Of a DNA stretch of 64,000 nucleotides, positions 16,797-26,342 are shown one piece after another; position 1 is the first letter of the stretch, and each line of letters opens with the position of its first letter. Origin of the DNA: Aphanothece hegewaldii CCALA 016. Lineage in GTDB: Bacteria; Cyanobacteriota; Cyanobacteriia; Cyanobacteriales; Microcystaceae. The translations under genes and the position numbers were made by a program. The stretch spans positions 62,001 through 126,000 of the forward strand of contig NZ_PXOH01000007.1 of NCBI RefSeq assembly GCF_003007785.1. The letters are read 5' to 3'. The notes beneath the pieces were generated by a model that saw only the letters and a program-made list of their open reading frames with translations, did no database searches and was not told the origin of the DNA.

Positions 16797-17175
16797 TTAT
16801 GTATTGGATGCTAGTGCCATTCTTGCTTTCCTCAACCAAGAACCAGGTAGCGATCGAGTTTCAGAAATATTAGCAACAGGAGCAGTCGTCAGCGCGGTTA
16901 ATCTCAGCGAAGTGATCACAAAGTTAATTGAAGCAGGAGTACCAGAAGAAGAGATTCGTCTAGTTCTTAGTTATCTCAACTGTACAGTGATCAACTTCGA
17001 TGAACAGTCTGCTTGGTATGCTGCTCTTCTTCTTCCTCTAACTAAAAATGCAGGTCTATCATTAGGCGATCGCGCTTGTTTAGGATTATCGCTACAATTA
17101 AATTTACCAGCCGTAACATCTGACAGAGCTTGGCAGTTGCTAACCATAGGAGCGACAATCGAAGTTATTAGATAA
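16789..17175 (+). CDS. vapC: VapC-type PIN-domain toxin
   Basis: 128 residues. The PIN acidic sites are D8 in YVLDASAILAFL, E41-area in NLSEVITKL, D in LSLGDRACLGL and D in AVTSDRAW. These make a complete VapC RNase active site. The 8-base overlap with the AbrB-type antitoxin gene defines a VapBC operon. This is the second PIN toxin within 1.5 kb; the two differ clearly in sequence. Confidence 0.9.
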   Translation: MSNYVLDASAILAFLNQEPGSDRVSEILATGAVVSAVNLSEVITKLIEAGVPEEEIRLVLSYLNCTVINFDEQSAWYAALLLPLTKNAGLSLGDRACLGLSLQLNLPAVTSDRAWQLLTIGATIEVIR

Positions 17176-17217
17176 TATTTATAAGTTTTTGGTGGGGCTT
17201 GCCCACCTACCTATAAA

Positions 17218-18114
17218 CTATTTAAACCGATATCCAATTAATTTATAGATCAACTTGGCTGTTGTAAATTCAGACACCACAGAATCGACAATTGGGGCTA
17301 ATTCCATCACATCACATCCGATGACTTGATGGGTTTCACAGACACGTCGTAGGAATTTTAAGGTATCATACCAATTTAAGCCACCGGGTTCGGGTGTGCC
17401 GACTCCTGGAATTAAAGTCGGATCGATCCCATCAACATCAATGGTAATAAAGACTTTTTCTGTTTTAATTTGTGCGATCGCTTTTTCGACCCAATCTGGA
17501 TCATAAGCGGTATTTCTTGCCCAGACAACGGGGATTTGTTTTTCTTGAATCAATAAAGCTTCTTCAGAGCAAATAGCACGTATTCCTACAGGAAGCGTCG
17601 GTAAACCCATTTCTATCACCCGTCGCATCACACAAGCATGATTATGTAATGAGTCTTCATATTCATAACGCATATCTCCATGTGCGTCAATTTGAATCAC
17701 GGTAAAGGGTTCGTTTAATGCTTCTAAATACGCTCTGACAACACCCGTAGTTATAGCGTGTTCTCCCCCAACTGCGACGACAAATTTCTCATCTGCAATG
17801 AGTCTCGCTACCGTTGCGGTGGTTTCCTCTAACATTTCCTCTGCGGTGAGAGAAGGGTTACGACGAGTATCTGCAATAGATTCATGAGTATAAAAACCTA
17901 ATTGTATACAGATTTCTTGTTGTAATTCCTCGTCATACGCTTCTAACTGTTGTGAAGCATCTAGAAAAGCGTCGGGCCCATTTTCACACCCTTTACGATA
18001 AGTCGTTGTTGCTTCATAAGGAATGGGTAAAATGACGACTTTTGCAGTTTCATAAGGTGTAATGGCTTCTGAACCCAAAAACTGTAAAACTTCAGTTTGA
18101 GATTGTACTAACAT
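17218..18114 (-). CDS. speB: agmatinase / ureohydrolase
   Basis: 298-residue binuclear manganese ureohydrolase, hydrolysing agmatine (or a related guanidino compound) to putrescine and urea. The metal-binding motifs are complete: GGEHAIT, QIDAHGDMR followed by HNHACVMRR, and FITIDVDGIDP. EPGGLNW near the C-terminus is also typical. The length is normal. Substrate assignment within the arginase/agmatinase/guanidinase family is by overall resemblance. The DUF2288 gene and ftsH lie upstream on the same strand. Confidence 0.88.
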   Translation of the reverse strand: MLVQSQTEVLQFLGSEAITPYETAKVVILPIPYEATTTYRKGCENGPDAFLDASQQLEAYDEELQQEICIQLGFYTHESIADTRRNPSLTAEEMLEETTATVARLIADEKFVVAVGGEHAITTGVVRAYLEALNEPFTVIQIDAHGDMRYEYEDSLHNHACVMRRVIEMGLPTLPVGIRAICSEEALLIQEKQIPVVWARNTAYDPDWVEKAIAQIKTEKVFITIDVDGIDPTLIPGVGTPEPGGLNWYDTLKFLRRVCETHQVIGCDVMELAPIVDSVVSEFTTAKLIYKLIGYRFK

Positions 18115-18144
18115 TAACGGCGTTGTCCCAAATATATCTAATTT

Positions 18145-18450
18145 CTATTGTAATTCAGAGGAATTGATAAACTGAACCAGTACAAAAGGCTGAACGATGA
18201 GAGTACTAAACTGTCTTTCTGGGGTAATATTCCAGTCACTTAATTGATCGGGAGTCGGTTTATGAATCAGATTTTGGCTAATCCAACTTTGTACTATATT
18301 AACTTGATCACCTGCGATCGCATCACCAACTTCCAGAATATCTAATGAGGGCTCAACAACAATTAAAACATCGCGTTGAGCATGGGGAATGAGATCGCGC
18401 CACTCGACATAAGCTAATTCTTGTTTTAGCTGGCTTTTTATGTCTGACAT
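18145..18450 (-). CDS. DUF2288 family protein
   Basis: 101 residues matching the DUF2288 pattern: ELAYVEWRDLIPHAQRDVL, DVGDAIAGDQVNIVQSWI and a C-terminal FSTLIVQPFVLVQ. Function is unknown. It lies 30 bases upstream of speB on the same strand and may be co-transcribed. Confidence 0.82.
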   Translation of the reverse strand: MSDIKSQLKQELAYVEWRDLIPHAQRDVLIVVEPSLDILEVGDAIAGDQVNIVQSWISQNLIHKPTPDQLSDWNITPERQFSTLIVQPFVLVQFINSSELQ

Positions 18451-18492
18451 TTGATAAAAAAAGGGTAACTATATTTATCTTAAGGGATAAAT

Positions 18493-18520
18493 GTAAAGAC
18501 GCGCCATGACGCGTCTCTAC
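18493..18520. repeat. dispersed 28-bp palindrome, copy 2
   Basis: GTAAAGACGCGCCATGACGC then GTCTCTAC, two changes from the perfect palindrome at 59711. It lies just after the 3' end of ftsH, where it may act as a terminator. Confidence 0.85.
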
Positions 18521-18540
18521 CGTTGTTTCATACAATATAA

Positions 18541-20430
18541 TTACAACTGAGGGACAAACTGTTCTTTTTCAGGAACATGAGTGTATTCAGCAACGATTTG
18601 ACGGAATTCCTGTCCATTGATTGTTTCTCTTTCAATCAATAAATCAACCAAACGATCGATAACTTCACGATTTTCTCGCATAATTTGTCTAGCAATTTGA
18701 TGAGCGTGTTCAACAATTCCTCTGACTTGATCATCAATGCGAGTCGCTACTTTTTCGGAATATTCGACACGGTTCATCAAACCACCGCCTAAAAAGACTT
18801 CCCCACCAGCACTTTCTAAAGACAAGGGACCAAGATCACTCATCCCGAAACGAGTCACCATCTGACGCGCCATTTCAGCAACTTGTTGTAAGTCACCGCC
18901 TGCACCTGTGGTCACTTCATCATAACCGAAGATTTCTTCTTCTGCGGCACGTCCACCTAATGCACCACTAATTCTAGCCATGAGTTGCGCTTTGGTGGTG
19001 AGTCCTTGTTCTTCGTTGGGGGTAAACCAAGTTAAACCTTGTGCTTGTCCTCTGGGGATCAGAGTCACTTTTTGGACAGGATCATGATCTTTAAGAAGTG
19101 TTCCGACGATCGCGTGTCCTACCTCATGATAAGCAATTAACCGTTTACTCTTGCTATCAACTAAAGGCGTTCCTTCCATCCCTGCGACAACGCGATCTAC
19201 TGCGTCATCAACTTCTAACATGGTGATGGCTTCTTTACGACGACGGGCTGTTAAAATAGCTGCTTCGTTCATCAGGTTAGCCAAGTCTGCACCACTAAAA
19301 CCCGGAGTCCGACGGGCGATCGCTTCAATAGAAACTTCAGGGGCTAATTTCTTGTTACGGGCGTGAACATCTAAAATACCAATACGACCTTTAAAGTCTG
19401 GCGCATCGACGATCACTTGTCGGTCAAAACGACCAGGACGCATCAAAGCAGAGTCTAGAACATCAGGGCGGTTTGTTGCTGCAATAATAATAATTCCTGT
19501 ATTGCCTTCAAAACCATCCATCTCGGTAAGTAACTGGTTAAGGGTTTGTTCCCGTTCATCGTTACCACCACCGATCCCCGCGCCCCGTTGACGACCTACC
19601 GCATCAATTTCATCGATAAAAATCAAACAGGGAGCATTTTCTTTAGCTTTTTTGAACAAGTCACGAACACGAGATGCACCCACCCCGACAAACATTTCGA
19701 CGAATTCTGAACCAGATATACTGAAGAAAGGTACGCCCGCTTCACCTGCGATCGCTTTAGCAAGTAAAGTTTTACCAGTTCCAGGAGGTCCGACTAAGAG
19801 AACACCTTTAGGAATTTTTGCGCCGACTGCGGTAAAGCGTTCGGGTTGTTTAAGGAAAGTCACAACTTCTTGTAACTCTTCTTTCGCTTCATCAATTCCA
19901 GCAACATCATCGAAAGTGATCCCTGTTTTAGCTTCCATCTGGAAACGGGCGCGGGACTTACCAAAACTCATTGCTTGTCCGGGGCCACCTGGAATATTAC
20001 TCGAACGACGGAACAGGAAAAAGAGAGCCGCAATCAGTAAAAATGGGAAAATTAGATTACCTAAAAAGCCCCACAATGCGCCATCATTCCGTAAAGGATG
20101 AATATCAAAGCTAATGTTAGAATCTCTTAATTTAGCAATTAAATCTGGAGAATTTGAAGGTAAATCCACTCTCAAACGTTGAATACGATTTTCGAGTTCT
20201 GGATCAACCGCTTGTACAATGGCTGTTCTTCCGCCTTCATACAGATCAACGCTAATTACTCGGTTCGTATCTAGATATTCTAGAAAACGTCCGTAAGTCA
20301 TGCGAGTACTGGCGGTATTATTTCCGATGGAAGAAGAAGTTGCCGTCGCAAAGGTACCTTGCCAAAGGAAAAACCCAATGAACAACAAGGGTAAGATCCA
20401 AAGTAATACGGTTCGCCAAGAAATTTTCAT
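18541..20430 (-). CDS. ftsH: ATP-dependent zinc metalloprotease FtsH (FtsH2 type)
   Basis: 629-residue membrane AAA+ protease. It has two membrane helices (about 8-24 and 122-140), Walker A GPPGTGKT (214-221), Walker B with [10 protein letters not shown], the SRH region, and the zinc site HEVGH (435-439). The sequence, including the ending [10 protein letters not shown], resembles the cyanobacterial slr0228/FtsH2 type, which together with FtsH3 degrades damaged D1 during photosystem II repair in the thylakoid. That role is inherited from the family. No partner ftsH is in the window. Confidence 0.95.
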   Translation of the reverse strand: MKISWRTVLLWILPLLFIGFFLWQGTFATATSSSIGNNTASTRMTYGRFLEYLDTNRVISVDLYEGGRTAIVQAVDPELENRIQRLRVDLPSNSPDLIAKLRDSNISFDIHPLRNDGALWGFLGNLIFPFLLIAALFFLFRRSSNIPGGPGQAMSFGKSRARFQMEAKTGITFDDVAGIDEAKEELQEVVTFLKQPERFTAVGAKIPKGVLLVGPPGTGKTLLAKAIAGEAGVPFFSISGSEFVEMFVGVGASRVRDLFKKAKENAPCLIFIDEIDAVGRQRGAGIGGGNDEREQTLNQLLTEMDGFEGNTGIIIIAATNRPDVLDSALMRPGRFDRQVIVDAPDFKGRIGILDVHARNKKLAPEVSIEAIARRTPGFSGADLANLMNEAAILTARRRKEAITMLEVDDAVDRVVAGMEGTPLVDSKSKRLIAYHEVGHAIVGTLLKDHDPVQKVTLIPRGQAQGLTWFTPNEEQGLTTKAQLMARISGALGGRAAEEEIFGYDEVTTGAGGDLQQVAEMARQMVTRFGMSDLGPLSLESAGGEVFLGGGLMNRVEYSEKVATRIDDQVRGIVEHAHQIARQIMRENREVIDRLVDLLIERETINGQEFRQIVAEYTHVPEKEQFVPQL

Positions 20431-20856
20431 GTTTTTTTTAGTATCTCTCTTTAATGAGCAAAATTTAGTTTGCTAACTTACTTGGCTACTTTTGTCAATG
20501 CTAGTAGCACAATTAAAGCCGAATTGTTATTAGCAGCTTTTGTATCTTAATTAAATTTAACGTAATTCTCAGTTTTCTTGCAATAGCTGATCCCAAGCCG
20601 AAGGAAAATAGGATGAGAATCGATACGCATTGAAACAATTATTTGAGCAAGTAAGTCTTAATCAATCAGTTTCTCTAATTATGAGACATAAATAGATGAT
20701 TATCTATGATTATGATTATAATTAGTAAATTATAATAAAACCAAATCTTAGATATTAGTATATTTAATCAAATTTCTTTTCAGATTTCCCTTATATTTAT
20801 TTAGATGATTGAAATCTCGTTATTTATCGTGATTCATCTCTTTTGCTGATTAATCT
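20431..20856. other. intergenic region between divergent ftsH and DUF3370 genes
   Basis: 426 AT-rich bases that must carry the promoters of both divergent genes. I see no additional gene, RNA or convincing operator. Confidence 0.6.
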
Positions 20857-22275
20857 GTGACTGTTCACTTGTCCTTTATGCTACCTTTCATTTATCCGAC
20901 CATCATTGCCCAAGCAACGGCAACTGTAGCACCGATAGAGCGACGTTATATTACGCAATTGCAAGAAGTTCGCACGCTACCAGGACAGCTTAATGATGTT
21001 TTAGTATTTAATAGCAACAGTCCAGAAGTGATTCACTCTGAAGGTATTCTGCTTTCTACTTTTCCCCAAAGTGGAAAACTGTCTCCTAAAGCACATCTGA
21101 ACCAACCGCTACAAGGTCGATTTGATATTTTTACCCATCATATCGCTCGTCCCTATAACAATAAACGGCCACTCTATCAAGGATTACTCGTTCATAATCC
21201 CACTTCAAAACCCATTATGATTCGGGTTTTACAAGCGGCTAGTTATTTAAATTCTACGGATGCACCTTTTATCGAACTTCCTTCACAAGTTGAAGATCCC
21301 GTCGGCCGATTTTATTCAGGGCCAGGATCACGATTAATGGGTGATATCCTTAGAAGAAGAAATCAACCCCAGTTTCCTAGTTATATTGTTATTCCTCCAC
21401 AACAAAGCCAGATGTTGTTTACGTTGCAAATTCCCAACCGCAGCGCACGTTCAACACTGATGCGTCTTGATAGCAGTGGCCCTGTTTATTTAGCTAATTT
21501 AGCCATGAGTGCGATCGTAGAGATCCCGAAAACCCCTAAACCCAAACCTCAAGACAGAGATCGCAATATTACCCCCAGTGTACTGCTACGAGTCCCCACG
21601 ATTGAAGAATGGAAAACGGTTTTAATTAGAGGAAAACTTGCGACACCCAGAGATTTAGTGCCAACTCCTCCCGATCGTTTTGGTATAGATGAAAAAGATA
21701 AAATTTATGGTCGTGTGGCAGGAATTTCGGTAGGCTCAGAATGGTTTGCACGAGTTACTGATCAACCAAAAACCTCTCATTTAACGATTCCCAAAACAGG
21801 CAAAGCTTTTTCTTATCCTTTGAGTACCGTTACAGCAGCAACCTTTGGGACTCGACAAGTCCAAAGCGCACCGATGTTAGTCCGCTATCCTGATACGGCT
21901 TATCGAGCGCATGGAAATTATGGAGTACACTATAATTTAACTTTCCCTTTGTATAACTCTTCTGAGCGATCTCAAACAATTTCCGTATCCCTGCAAACAC
22001 CATTTATTGATGATCGATACAGCGATCGCTTATTATTCGTCGAACCGGCACAAGGTCAAGTTTTTTTTAGAGGGACGATACGAGTAGCTTACAGAGATTC
22101 TGGAAGTTTATCGAGTGTTCGGTATTATCATCTTGTGCAACGTCAAGGACAGCAAGGAGAATCATTACTTAAGATAGAAATTCCTGCACGATCTGTTCGT
22201 GAGGTTAATCTTGATTTTCTTTATCCTCCTGATGCAACGCCTCCTCAAGTATTAACCGTACAAACTTTGGATTAA
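20857..22275 (+). CDS. DUF3370 family secreted protein
   Basis: 472 residues. It has a short hydrophobic leader (PFIYPTIIAQA) that is probably a signal peptide, then the DUF3370 pattern typical of cyanobacteria (VRTLPGQLNDVLVFNSNSP, then the long beta-rich region with YHLVQRQGQQGESLLKIEI near the end). Function is unknown. GTG at 20857 follows directly after an in-frame stop; ATG at 20878 is an alternative start, and neither has a good ribosome site. Confidence 0.8.
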   Translation: MTVHLSFMLPFIYPTIIAQATATVAPIERRYITQLQEVRTLPGQLNDVLVFNSNSPEVIHSEGILLSTFPQSGKLSPKAHLNQPLQGRFDIFTHHIARPYNNKRPLYQGLLVHNPTSKPIMIRVLQAASYLNSTDAPFIELPSQVEDPVGRFYSGPGSRLMGDILRRRNQPQFPSYIVIPPQQSQMLFTLQIPNRSARSTLMRLDSSGPVYLANLAMSAIVEIPKTPKPKPQDRDRNITPSVLLRVPTIEEWKTVLIRGKLATPRDLVPTPPDRFGIDEKDKIYGRVAGISVGSEWFARVTDQPKTSHLTIPKTGKAFSYPLSTVTAATFGTRQVQSAPMLVRYPDTAYRAHGNYGVHYNLTFPLYNSSERSQTISVSLQTPFIDDRYSDRLLFVEPAQGQVFFRGTIRVAYRDSGSLSSVRYYHLVQRQGQQGESLLKIEIPARSVREVNLDFLYPPDATPPQVLTVQTLD

Positions 22276-22389
22276 GTTCCACAAAAGGCTTACTCTGTCT
22301 TGCTCTTATACTATTGATAGATATTTTAGCTCATTCTAAATCCATCTATCTATAGTTGCTAATTGTATAGTCAAATATTACATCGACTA

Positions 22390-23619
22390 TCAACTAACTT
22401 TGTACGGTTTAACCCGTACTGGGTGAACTACAACACCCTCTACTAGATGAGCCAAAGCATTTCCAGCTACTTGCTGATAAAGTCTATAAATGTTTAAACT
22501 GCCATTTATATCAGCATTTATTGTTCTATCATTTGCGGCTTTAAATAACCCACGCTTGATTCTTTTCCCTAGATACTTCTTATGTTTTTGAATAGGCTCG
22601 TTATCTAATGCAGAACACTTAGAAGTATAAGCTTCATTAACTAAGACGACTTCAATGCCAGCGAGTTTAGCTTTATATTGAAGTTGTTCAATTAACTTTT
22701 TATGAGGAATAGAGACAAATGACTGGTTATTAACACGACCGATATTAATGCCATCTTTAAACCCTTCATTCCAACCAATTACTAAAACGCCAATGTTATT
22801 CTTAACCAAGTCATTAATTATAGCGCGACTTGTTGTGTGGAGATAGTAGTCCACTTTTTGATTTCTTTTTGCCCACAGTTTTTCTAATCTCTTACTGGTG
22901 AATTGATTATCGTTTAACTGAGAACGGAGAAAGGCATTTAGTTTATTGGCATATTGATTGGCGGCTTTAATGGCACGCCCATCATAGATACAAGGTTTAA
23001 GCCTAGGAATATTATAGGTTAAAGTAGCTAGATTATTTAATCCTATATCGACTGAAGCTACTCTAGAAGCGGGCAGTTTTTCTGTAGCTTCGCCGACTGA
23101 ATAAATAATTTCAACTACATAACAACCTGTTCGTGGGACGATTCTTATTTCTTCAATTTCAGTCACCTTTGTTGGTAAAAAGATTTTCGTTCCACTAGGA
23201 TTAGCAATCTGCTTTTTTAAAAGCTTTTTACTAATTGCTTGATGATTGTAAGTAACAATAAATCGACCATCCTCTCGATTTTTCTTTCTGGTTCCCTTGT
23301 AATGAGGGATTTTCGGTTCTCCTTTAAATAAGGATGGATTTTTCAAGTAAGATTTTTTGGCTTGATAATAAGATGTCCAATTTCTCAAAGCTAATCTTAA
23401 AGTCCCTTGAGCTACTTTAGATGGTAGTGCTTTATAATCTACACCTGTTTTTAGTTGATGATACACTTCTATTGCATTAGTCATTACTCCTAAGAAAAAG
23501 TTTTGACGGTAAATATACGTTGCGCTGTTGTAAAGATTTTTTGATAACCAACAAAGCTGGTCGCACTCATTAAAGTAACGATGACCCCGTTTAATTAAAT
23601 GACGCTCTACTAACTGCAT
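22390..23619 (-). CDS. tnpB: TnpB-family protein with rearranged RuvC site
   Basis: 409 residues. RuvC-I Asp is D191 (SVDIGLNN) and RuvC-III Asp is D370 (NADINGSLNI). At the RuvC-II position, where TnpB normally has a Glu-Asp pair, the sequence is VLVIGWNEGF with Gly at the expected Glu. A Glu about 47 residues later (E329 in VNEAYTSKCS) is a candidate replacement. The zinc ribbon has only one cysteine of four (C335), so it is degenerate. The reading frame is uninterrupted, so the protein is probably made. No tnpA is nearby. Two hairpins overlap its 3' end. Confidence 0.88.
   Translation of the reverse strand: MQLVERHLIKRGHRYFNECDQLCWLSKNLYNSATYIYRQNFFLGVMTNAIEVYHQLKTGVDYKALPSKVAQGTLRLALRNWTSYYQAKKSYLKNPSLFKGEPKIPHYKGTRKKNREDGRFIVTYNHQAISKKLLKKQIANPSGTKIFLPTKVTEIEEIRIVPRTGCYVVEIIYSVGEATEKLPASRVASVDIGLNNLATLTYNIPRLKPCIYDGRAIKAANQYANKLNAFLRSQLNDNQFTSKRLEKLWAKRNQKVDYYLHTTSRAIINDLVKNNIGVLVIGWNEGFKDGINIGRVNNQSFVSIPHKKLIEQLQYKAKLAGIEVVLVNEAYTSKCSALDNEPIQKHKKYLGKRIKRGLFKAANDRTINADINGSLNIYRLYQQVAGNALAHLVEGVVVHPVRVKPYKVS
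22402..22438 (-). other. paired hairpins at tnpB 3' end, candidate guide-RNA scaffold
   Basis: On the minus strand GGGTG (22434-22438) pairs with CACCC (22421-22425), followed at once by GTACGG (22414-22419) pairing with CCGTAC (22402-22407). Both lie within the last codons of tnpB, where the reRNA/omegaRNA scaffold of such elements is encoded. The element boundary, and so the guide, is not determined. Confidence 0.5.
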
Positions 23620-23809
23620 TTTGGTATATATACTGAAAATACTTCAATTGTAACATAAAATCTGTGAAATCAACCAAGTGATATTTGCTGTTACTTGTTA
23701 ATGTTTGTCTACATTTTCATTTAAGTTTTGTGATACTGTGTTTTGGACAAAACTAATGTTAAACTGTAACTATTAATACAGAAAAAATCAGCATTATATT
23801 AAATCTATT

Positions 23810-24061
23810 ATGGATAGAAAACCGCACTGGCAACTCTATAAAGAGTTAGAATGCCTCCCTCAATCAATCCCCGAACCAACCGCAGAAGCAGCCGTTTTAA
23901 CTTTTCCCTTGCGAGAAGCATGGAAAGTATTAATGAATGTCTTAGCTCAAGAATTAGTTTATGAGCAGCAAATCGAATTTTTAGAACGGTGTTTAGACCA
24001 TGAATTAGAAGAAAATCAGCCAAATAATTTTTGGGGCAAATTTTTAAAATTAATCGATTAG
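23810..24061 (+). CDS. small hypothetical protein
   Basis: 83 residues, soluble, acidic C-terminal half (LERCLDHELEENQPNNFWGK). I do not recognise the family. It converges on the PsiE-like gene with an 17-base gap. Codon use looks like its neighbours, so it is probably real. Confidence 0.5.
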   Translation: MDRKPHWQLYKELECLPQSIPEPTAEAAVLTFPLREAWKVLMNVLAQELVYEQQIEFLERCLDHELEENQPNNFWGKFLKLID

Positions 24062-24078
24062 TTAGCCCAAATATCGAT

Positions 24079-24543
24079 TTATTTATCATACTTAACTTGT
24101 CGGACTAACCAATAACAAAAAGTCAGCGCAGCCATTGAAAAGCCCAAAGCGGTTAGATCCGAACTCGTGTATTTAGAGGTATCAAAAATAATAATTTTTC
24201 GAGCGATCGCAATAATTGCCGTCACAATTACTAATTCTACGTGAAACACATTCTTTTTTAAATAAGCCGTTATATTATCCAATAATTCTAAAGCAATTAA
24301 TATATTAAGAAATAAACCAAAAATTTCTATTAAAGTTTTACTAAAAAATCCGATTGGTTCAGAATTCCAAACATCTTTAAACAAAATGACCACTAAATCA
24401 AATAAAGAAACTAAAATGACAAATAATAACACTATAGTTAATATTTTTGCCGTAAATTTCTCAAAACCATGAACGATTTCTAAAAAGCTTTCATCTTTAA
24501 AACTTTCTCTGAATCGCTCAAAAAAATTATTAGATTTTTTCAT
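24079..24543 (-). CDS. PsiE family membrane protein
   Basis: 154 residues with four hydrophobic segments. The pattern FVILVSLFDLVVILFKDVW, ELLDNITAYLKKNVFHVELV, TAIIAIARKIIIFD matches phosphate-starvation-inducible PsiE-like proteins, which are widespread and of unknown function. No Pho box is evident upstream, so phosphate control is not shown here. Confidence 0.8.
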   Translation of the reverse strand: MKKSNNFFERFRESFKDESFLEIVHGFEKFTAKILTIVLLFVILVSLFDLVVILFKDVWNSEPIGFFSKTLIEIFGLFLNILIALELLDNITAYLKKNVFHVELVIVTAIIAIARKIIIFDTSKYTSSDLTALGFSMAALTFCYWLVRQVKYDK

Positions 24544-24653
24544 AAGATAGATATTTGTCTATGATTTATTAAGCTTATCTTAAAAAAATCATGTCATAAA
24601 CTGACTCTTACTGCAAGATAGAATCAAATAAACTAGAGTTATAAATCCTATTA

Positions 24654-25346
24654 TTAACCAATTTTATTAGCAATTAATAAATCCTTAATTACCTTTTCCG
24701 CCATAATTGCTAATTGATCTAACTCATCTTTTAATTTATTCGCTTGTTTTTTATAATAAACCTTCCGTTCTAAAGCTTTTTGAGCTAAATCAACCCGATT
24801 TTGTTTCAGTGCTTCGGTAGCGACTTTATTCCAAGAATCTATTTCTTTTAATGCTGTTTTATACTGAGGCTGTAAATCATCCCAAACCACTTTAATATCT
24901 GCTAAAGCACCTTGTAATAAAGTTCTAGCATTACTAGGATCTGCACCGACTAAAGCTTCTTTTAAAGGATCATATAAACCAACTGTCTTGAGATGAGCAA
25001 TAATTGGAATAAAATCTTTAATCTGTAAACTTTCACTAATTCCCGTCTTACACCAAGTGGCAAAATGTTCACAATTATTAAACAATAAATTATACTTTTG
25101 TTCAGCTAATCGACTTTCGGCACGTGACACCACAACATCAGGAATAAAACAAAATCCATTAGTATATTGAACCACATACACAGGATTATTTCTAGAAAAC
25201 GTTTCAAAAGATGTTTTTTCAACTATCTCACTAGGTTTGCGATAATGAATAACAGTTCCATCACCGCAGTCAATCCCATGATGTTGATAAACACCTTTTA
25301 AATTCATAAATTCTCGATAAACGTAAATTTGATCGCCACGTGCCAT
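24654..25346 (-). CDS. LRAT/NlpC-P60-like thiol acyltransferase-domain protein
   Basis: 230 residues. The first 110 form an LRAT-type circularly permuted papain-like domain: H23 in YQHHGIDCG, H34 in VIHYRKPS, and the catalytic Cys C92 in NNCEHFATWC. The rest is helical and charged (about 150-230) and may be a coiled coil. Bacterial LRAT proteins are mostly uncharacterised; acyl transfer to or from lipid is possible. Its neighbours give no clear pathway. Confidence 0.78.
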   Translation of the reverse strand: MARGDQIYVYREFMNLKGVYQHHGIDCGDGTVIHYRKPSEIVEKTSFETFSRNNPVYVVQYTNGFCFIPDVVVSRAESRLAEQKYNLLFNNCEHFATWCKTGISESLQIKDFIPIIAHLKTVGLYDPLKEALVGADPSNARTLLQGALADIKVVWDDLQPQYKTALKEIDSWNKVATEALKQNRVDLAQKALERKVYYKKQANKLKDELDQLAIMAEKVIKDLLIANKIG

Positions 25347-25368
25347 AAAATAACCAAAAAACTAACTT

Positions 25369-26094
25369 TTAAGCTTTCTTGCTCTGAAAACGTCGATTAA
25401 CTTCTTCCCAATTCACCACATTCCACCACTGTTTTAAATATTCACCTCGGTTATTGCGGTATTTTAGATAATAAGCGTGTTCCCAAACATCATTTCCCAT
25501 GATAGGTGAAAAACCTTGCATAATGGGGCTATCTTGATTGGGTAAATTCATCACTTTGAGTTTATTACTTTTATCTAAAACTAACCAAACCCAACCACTA
25601 CCAAAGACTTTAGCACCCATATCCGTAAACGTAGTTTGAAAAGCTTCAAAACTGCCAAAATCTTTTTGTATCGCTTGTGCAATTTCACCTTTTGGCGTTC
25701 CACCACCATTAGGACTCATAATCTCCCAAAATATTTTATGATTAAGATAACCGCCACCATTATTCCGCACAGTCTGACGAATATCAGTCGGTATAGTATC
25801 TAAATTAGACAATAATTGATTAATAGATTTACTTTTTAGCTCTGGATATTTATTAATCGCTTCATTAAGATTTTTAGTATAAGCGGCATGGTGTTTATCG
25901 TGATGAAAACGCATGGTTTCTTCATCGATATAAGGCAAGAGTGCATTATAAGCATAAGGAAGCGGTGGTAATTTAAAGGGTTCACTTTGAGTCTCAGTGG
26001 TTTGAGCAAACGTTGGGTTAGATAAACCTTCAATTGCTGTGGCGGCTGTAAGTGTTCCACATAACATTAAAAAATGACGACGGTTGATAGCCAT
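25369..26094 (-). CDS. sodA: exported Mn-type superoxide dismutase
   Basis: Fe/Mn superoxide dismutase with metal ligands in [25 protein letters not shown] and [15 protein letters not shown]. The GGGYLNH form favours manganese. The N-terminus [19 protein letters not shown] has a twin-arginine-like signal, so the enzyme is probably exported to periplasm or thylakoid lumen or anchored there. I chose ATG 26094 because a promoter -10 box (TATAAT) overlaps the in-frame ATG at 26127, which therefore cannot be in that transcript. Confidence 0.9.
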   Translation of the reverse strand: MAINRRHFLMLCGTLTAATAIEGLSNPTFAQTTETQSEPFKLPPLPYAYNALLPYIDEETMRFHHDKHHAAYTKNLNEAINKYPELKSKSINQLLSNLDTIPTDIRQTVRNNGGGYLNHKIFWEIMSPNGGGTPKGEIAQAIQKDFGSFEAFQTTFTDMGAKVFGSGWVWLVLDKSNKLKVMNLPNQDSPIMQGFSPIMGNDVWEHAYYLKYRNNRGEYLKQWWNVVNWEEVNRRFQSKKA

Positions 26095-26125
26095 ATGTTT
26101 TATTTTAACTGCTGACAACGTAGCC

Positions 26126-26154
26126 ATTATAATTTTTTAGGGATGCGATCGTAA
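26126..26154 (-). promoter_or_regulatory. putative sodA promoter
   Basis: TATAAT (26126-26131, minus strand) with TTACGA (26149-26154) 17 bases upstream. The -10 is consensus and the -35 is weak. It overlaps the more upstream potential start codon of sodA, which helps choose the shorter protein. Confidence 0.5.
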
Positions 26155-26262
26155 CTTTCTCTAGCTAGATTGTAAAAACAAATAATATTTTTTTATCAAA
26201 CTGAGTTGGTTATTTGCGCCTTTTTTTTAAGTGAATTTCGAGACAAAATTCTTACATAATTT

Positions 26263-26290
26263 ATAGAGACGAGACATGACACATCTGTAT
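26263..26290. repeat. dispersed 28-bp palindrome, degraded copy 3
   Basis: ATAGAGACGAGACATGACAC then ATCTGTAT. It is recognisably related to the 59711 palindrome but many positions have changed, so the hairpin is weakened. Confidence 0.6.
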
Positions 26291-26342
26291 TTTCTAGCAG
26301 AATCAGTGCATAAAAAGGTTTGACAACCACATCCTACCTTGT

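Noticed and set aside
18541-20430. Long open frames on the strand opposite ftsH, valS and pilB
   Set aside because: They are mirrors of conserved coding sequence, lack family resemblance and ribosome sites, and are expected by chance opposite such genes.
22276-22389. Separate small RNA downstream of the rearranged tnpB
   Set aside because: Beyond the hairpins inside the tnpB end I see no independent promoter or terminator in this gap.
25369-26127. Longer superoxide dismutase starting at 26127
   Set aside because: A consensus TATAAT overlaps that start codon, so the transcript would begin after it; the twin-arginine signal also fits the shorter form.
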